From contig CABUPZ010000116.1 in the NCBI GenBank assembly GCA_902493585.1, forward strand, positions 1 to 6,225: a stretch of 6,225 nt of DNA. The letters run 5' to 3'. Every line of letters starts with the position of its first letter. Position 1 is the first letter of the stretch. The notes beneath the pieces are model-generated. The model was not told the origin of the DNA. It worked only from the letters and a program-made list of their open reading frames with translations, and ran no database searches. The position numbers and the translations under genes were made by a program. The stretch comes from an uncultured Fusicatenibacter sp. (GTDB taxonomy: Bacteria > Bacillota > Clostridia > Lachnospirales > Lachnospiraceae). This document shows, in pieces, positions 5,419 to 6,225 of the stretch.

Positions 5419-6000
5419 TCAGAAAATCTTTTTCAGCTCCTGTCTGGAAATCTGGTAGGTCTTCAGAAACTGTTCCAGATCCTCTTCGGATGCGATCATG
5501 GCTACCTCCTGAAATTTACCGGTTTTTCGGTCTACGAAACCGGCAACCTGTTCTCCGGTACAGATACTGCAGCGGATCGCAGGTTCCAGAAGGGAGCGGT
5601 CAAAAGAAGAGGAAGCTTTCGCATCGGCACTGTGTCCACGGCGATGAAGGACTGCCCGGCGGATCAGGGCGCCGATTCCGATTCCGATCAGGGATGCTGC
5701 AGCCGGAAGCAGAAAGAGCAGAAATCCCGGAAATGTATTGGAAATCAGAAAATTCAAAAGCATTTCCGCGGCTCCAAAGCAAAGCGGAAACACCCACCGC
5801 CAGTGGAATCCCACTGCGGAAACCGCCAGTGAGGCAAACAGAGCCGCTGCCGGCAGCAGAAGAAAAAAGGCAAGAATTCCATACCCCATAACATCCGTCG
5901 GATCCAAGCCTGTGTAATACAGCAAAAGCAGGTAAACCCAGAGGATACCACTGATTCCAACAGAGATCCCAACGACCCGTTTTTTTCTGTCTGCATTCAT
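5419..6000 (-). CDS. Four-helix membrane protein with cytosolic CxxC tail domain
   Basis: A 193-residue protein of unknown function. Four hydrophobic segments are visible at about 9-29, 40-62, 66-86 and 90-113. The positive RRAVLHRR stretch after the last suggests that both ends are cytosolic. A Ser/Ala/Asp linker (122-136) leads to a soluble tail of about 50 residues, with RCSICTGEQVAGF (143-155), then DRKTGKFQEVAMI and a helical end (SEEDLEQFLKTYQISRQEL). The C144-x-x-C147 pair could bind a metal or be redox-active. I recall the CTGE...AGF.D..TGKF wording from small stand-alone Lachnospiraceae proteins, so this may be a fusion of a membrane anchor to that module. ATG 6000 is chosen over ATG 6018 because AAGGGGG lies 6 nt before it. 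It follows the GH13 gene on the same strand after 79 nt with no clear terminator or promoter between, so it may be co-transcribed. Confidence 0.85.
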   Translation of the reverse strand: MNADRKKRVVGISVGISGILWVYLLLLYYTGLDPTDVMGYGILAFFLLLPAAALFASLAVSAVGFHWRWVFPLCFGAAEMLLNFLISNTFPGFLLFLLPAAASLIGIGIGALIRRAVLHRRGHSADAKASSSFDRSLLEPAIRCSICTGEQVAGFVDRKTGKFQEVAMIASEEDLEQFLKTYQISRQELKKIF

Positions 6001-6079
6001 AACATTCCCCCTTCCCATTCATCGTTCCCGCATCACAGCCGTTCAGCCAGCGAAACATAAGGTGATTTATCACTAGGTT

Positions 6080-6225
6080 TTATACCGTTATCACAAGAAA
6101 CTGATACGGTTCCAGGTGCAGTGTCCTGCCGTCGGCAGCAAGTCTGTCACAGTTGTTCAAAAGGATCGTTCCCGGCTCTTTTTCCAGCGTGACATCCTGA
6201 GGCTTATTCTGGTAATTTCCCATCA
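6080..6225 (-). CDS. C-terminal end of a probable GH13 alpha-glucosidase (runs off the window)
   Basis: The last 47 complete codons are present. They read GNYQNKPQDVTLE (2-14), GTILLNNCDRL (18-28) and LHLEPYQFLVITV (35-47). This is the form of the C-terminal beta-sandwich of oligo-1,6-glucosidase/trehalose-6-phosphate hydrolase-type GH13 enzymes, which typically end in a 'NY...LLSNY...L.L.PYEA.VY.L' pattern. The catalytic barrel lies outside the window, so family membership is inference from a short tail, and the substrate cannot be read. Nearby GH31 and AraC genes make an intracellular isomalto- or malto-oligosaccharide glucosidase plausible. Stop TAA at 6080-6082. The 79-bp gap to the next gene holds only a short GTGAT/ATCAC hairpin (6062-6073) without a T tract. 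Confidence 0.6.
   Translation of the reverse strand, partial: MGNYQNKPQDVTLEKEPGTILLNNCDRLAADGRTLHLEPYQFLVITV

Noticed and set aside
5373..6073. Other-frame open stretches over the membrane protein (172 and 149 codons plus strand, 157 codons minus strand)
   Set aside because: The chosen minus-strand frame has helices, a good ribosome binding site and a recognisable tail; the others read as Arg/Pro/Cys-rich noise.
6062..6094. Repeated TTATCAC words and a GTGAT/ATCAC hairpin between the GH13 and membrane-protein genes
   Set aside because: The arms are 5 bp with a two-base loop and no T tract; too weak for a terminator and too short for an operator claim.

Overview
The window looks like a chromosomal segment from a human-gut-type Clostridia, most probably a Lachnospiraceae close to Blautia or Ruminococcus obeum. 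The grounds are moderate GC, strong AAGGAGG-type ribosome binding sites, extended -10 promoters, and a GH31 alpha-glucosidase that closely resembles, from memory, the crystallised R. obeum enzyme Ro-alphaG1. This is inference from the sequence alone; no database search was possible.

Layout. At the left edge, on the minus strand, is the first 61 codons of a family 2 glycosyltransferase (2-184), with its own good sigma-A-type promoter placed inside the end of the upstream gene. That upstream gene (233-1108, minus) is an AraC/XylS-family sugar-responsive regulator with an N-terminal cupin and a C-terminal double helix-turn-helix. It is divergent from a 688-residue cytoplasmic GH31 alpha-glucosidase (1245-3311, plus). 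The 136-bp divergent spacer carries an interrupted inverted repeat with CGGCAGCAG arms, which is a candidate operator for the regulator. The GH31 gene ends in an elaborate 22-bp stem terminator.

Next is a plus-strand cluster behind an extended -10 promoter. It begins with what looks like a deletion scar: the start of a small protein of unrecognised function runs, in a different reading frame, into a GNAT acetyltransferase that lacks its N-terminal part. The GNAT end overlaps the start of an intact class I SAM-dependent methyltransferase (4187-4921). A separate promoter drives a 77-residue basic/coiled-coil protein (5068-5301).

Finally, two minus-strand genes converge on this cluster: a four-helix membrane protein with a C-terminal CxxC-containing cytosolic domain (5419-6000), and the C-terminal end of what appears to be a GH13 alpha-glucosidase (6080 to the edge). 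A perfect 25-bp inverted repeat between the converging genes should terminate transcription from both sides.

How it fits together. GH31 (predicted alpha-1,6-preferring), its probable AraC regulator and the nearby GH13 tail suggest intracellular breakdown of isomalto-oligosaccharides or starch fragments. The glycosyltransferase, methyltransferase, small basic protein and membrane protein have no evident link to that pathway. I found no mobile element, CRISPR array, rRNA or tRNA, and no convincing new multi-gene system. The points most worth a second look are the out-of-frame fusion, the candidate AraC operator and the CxxC-tailed membrane protein.
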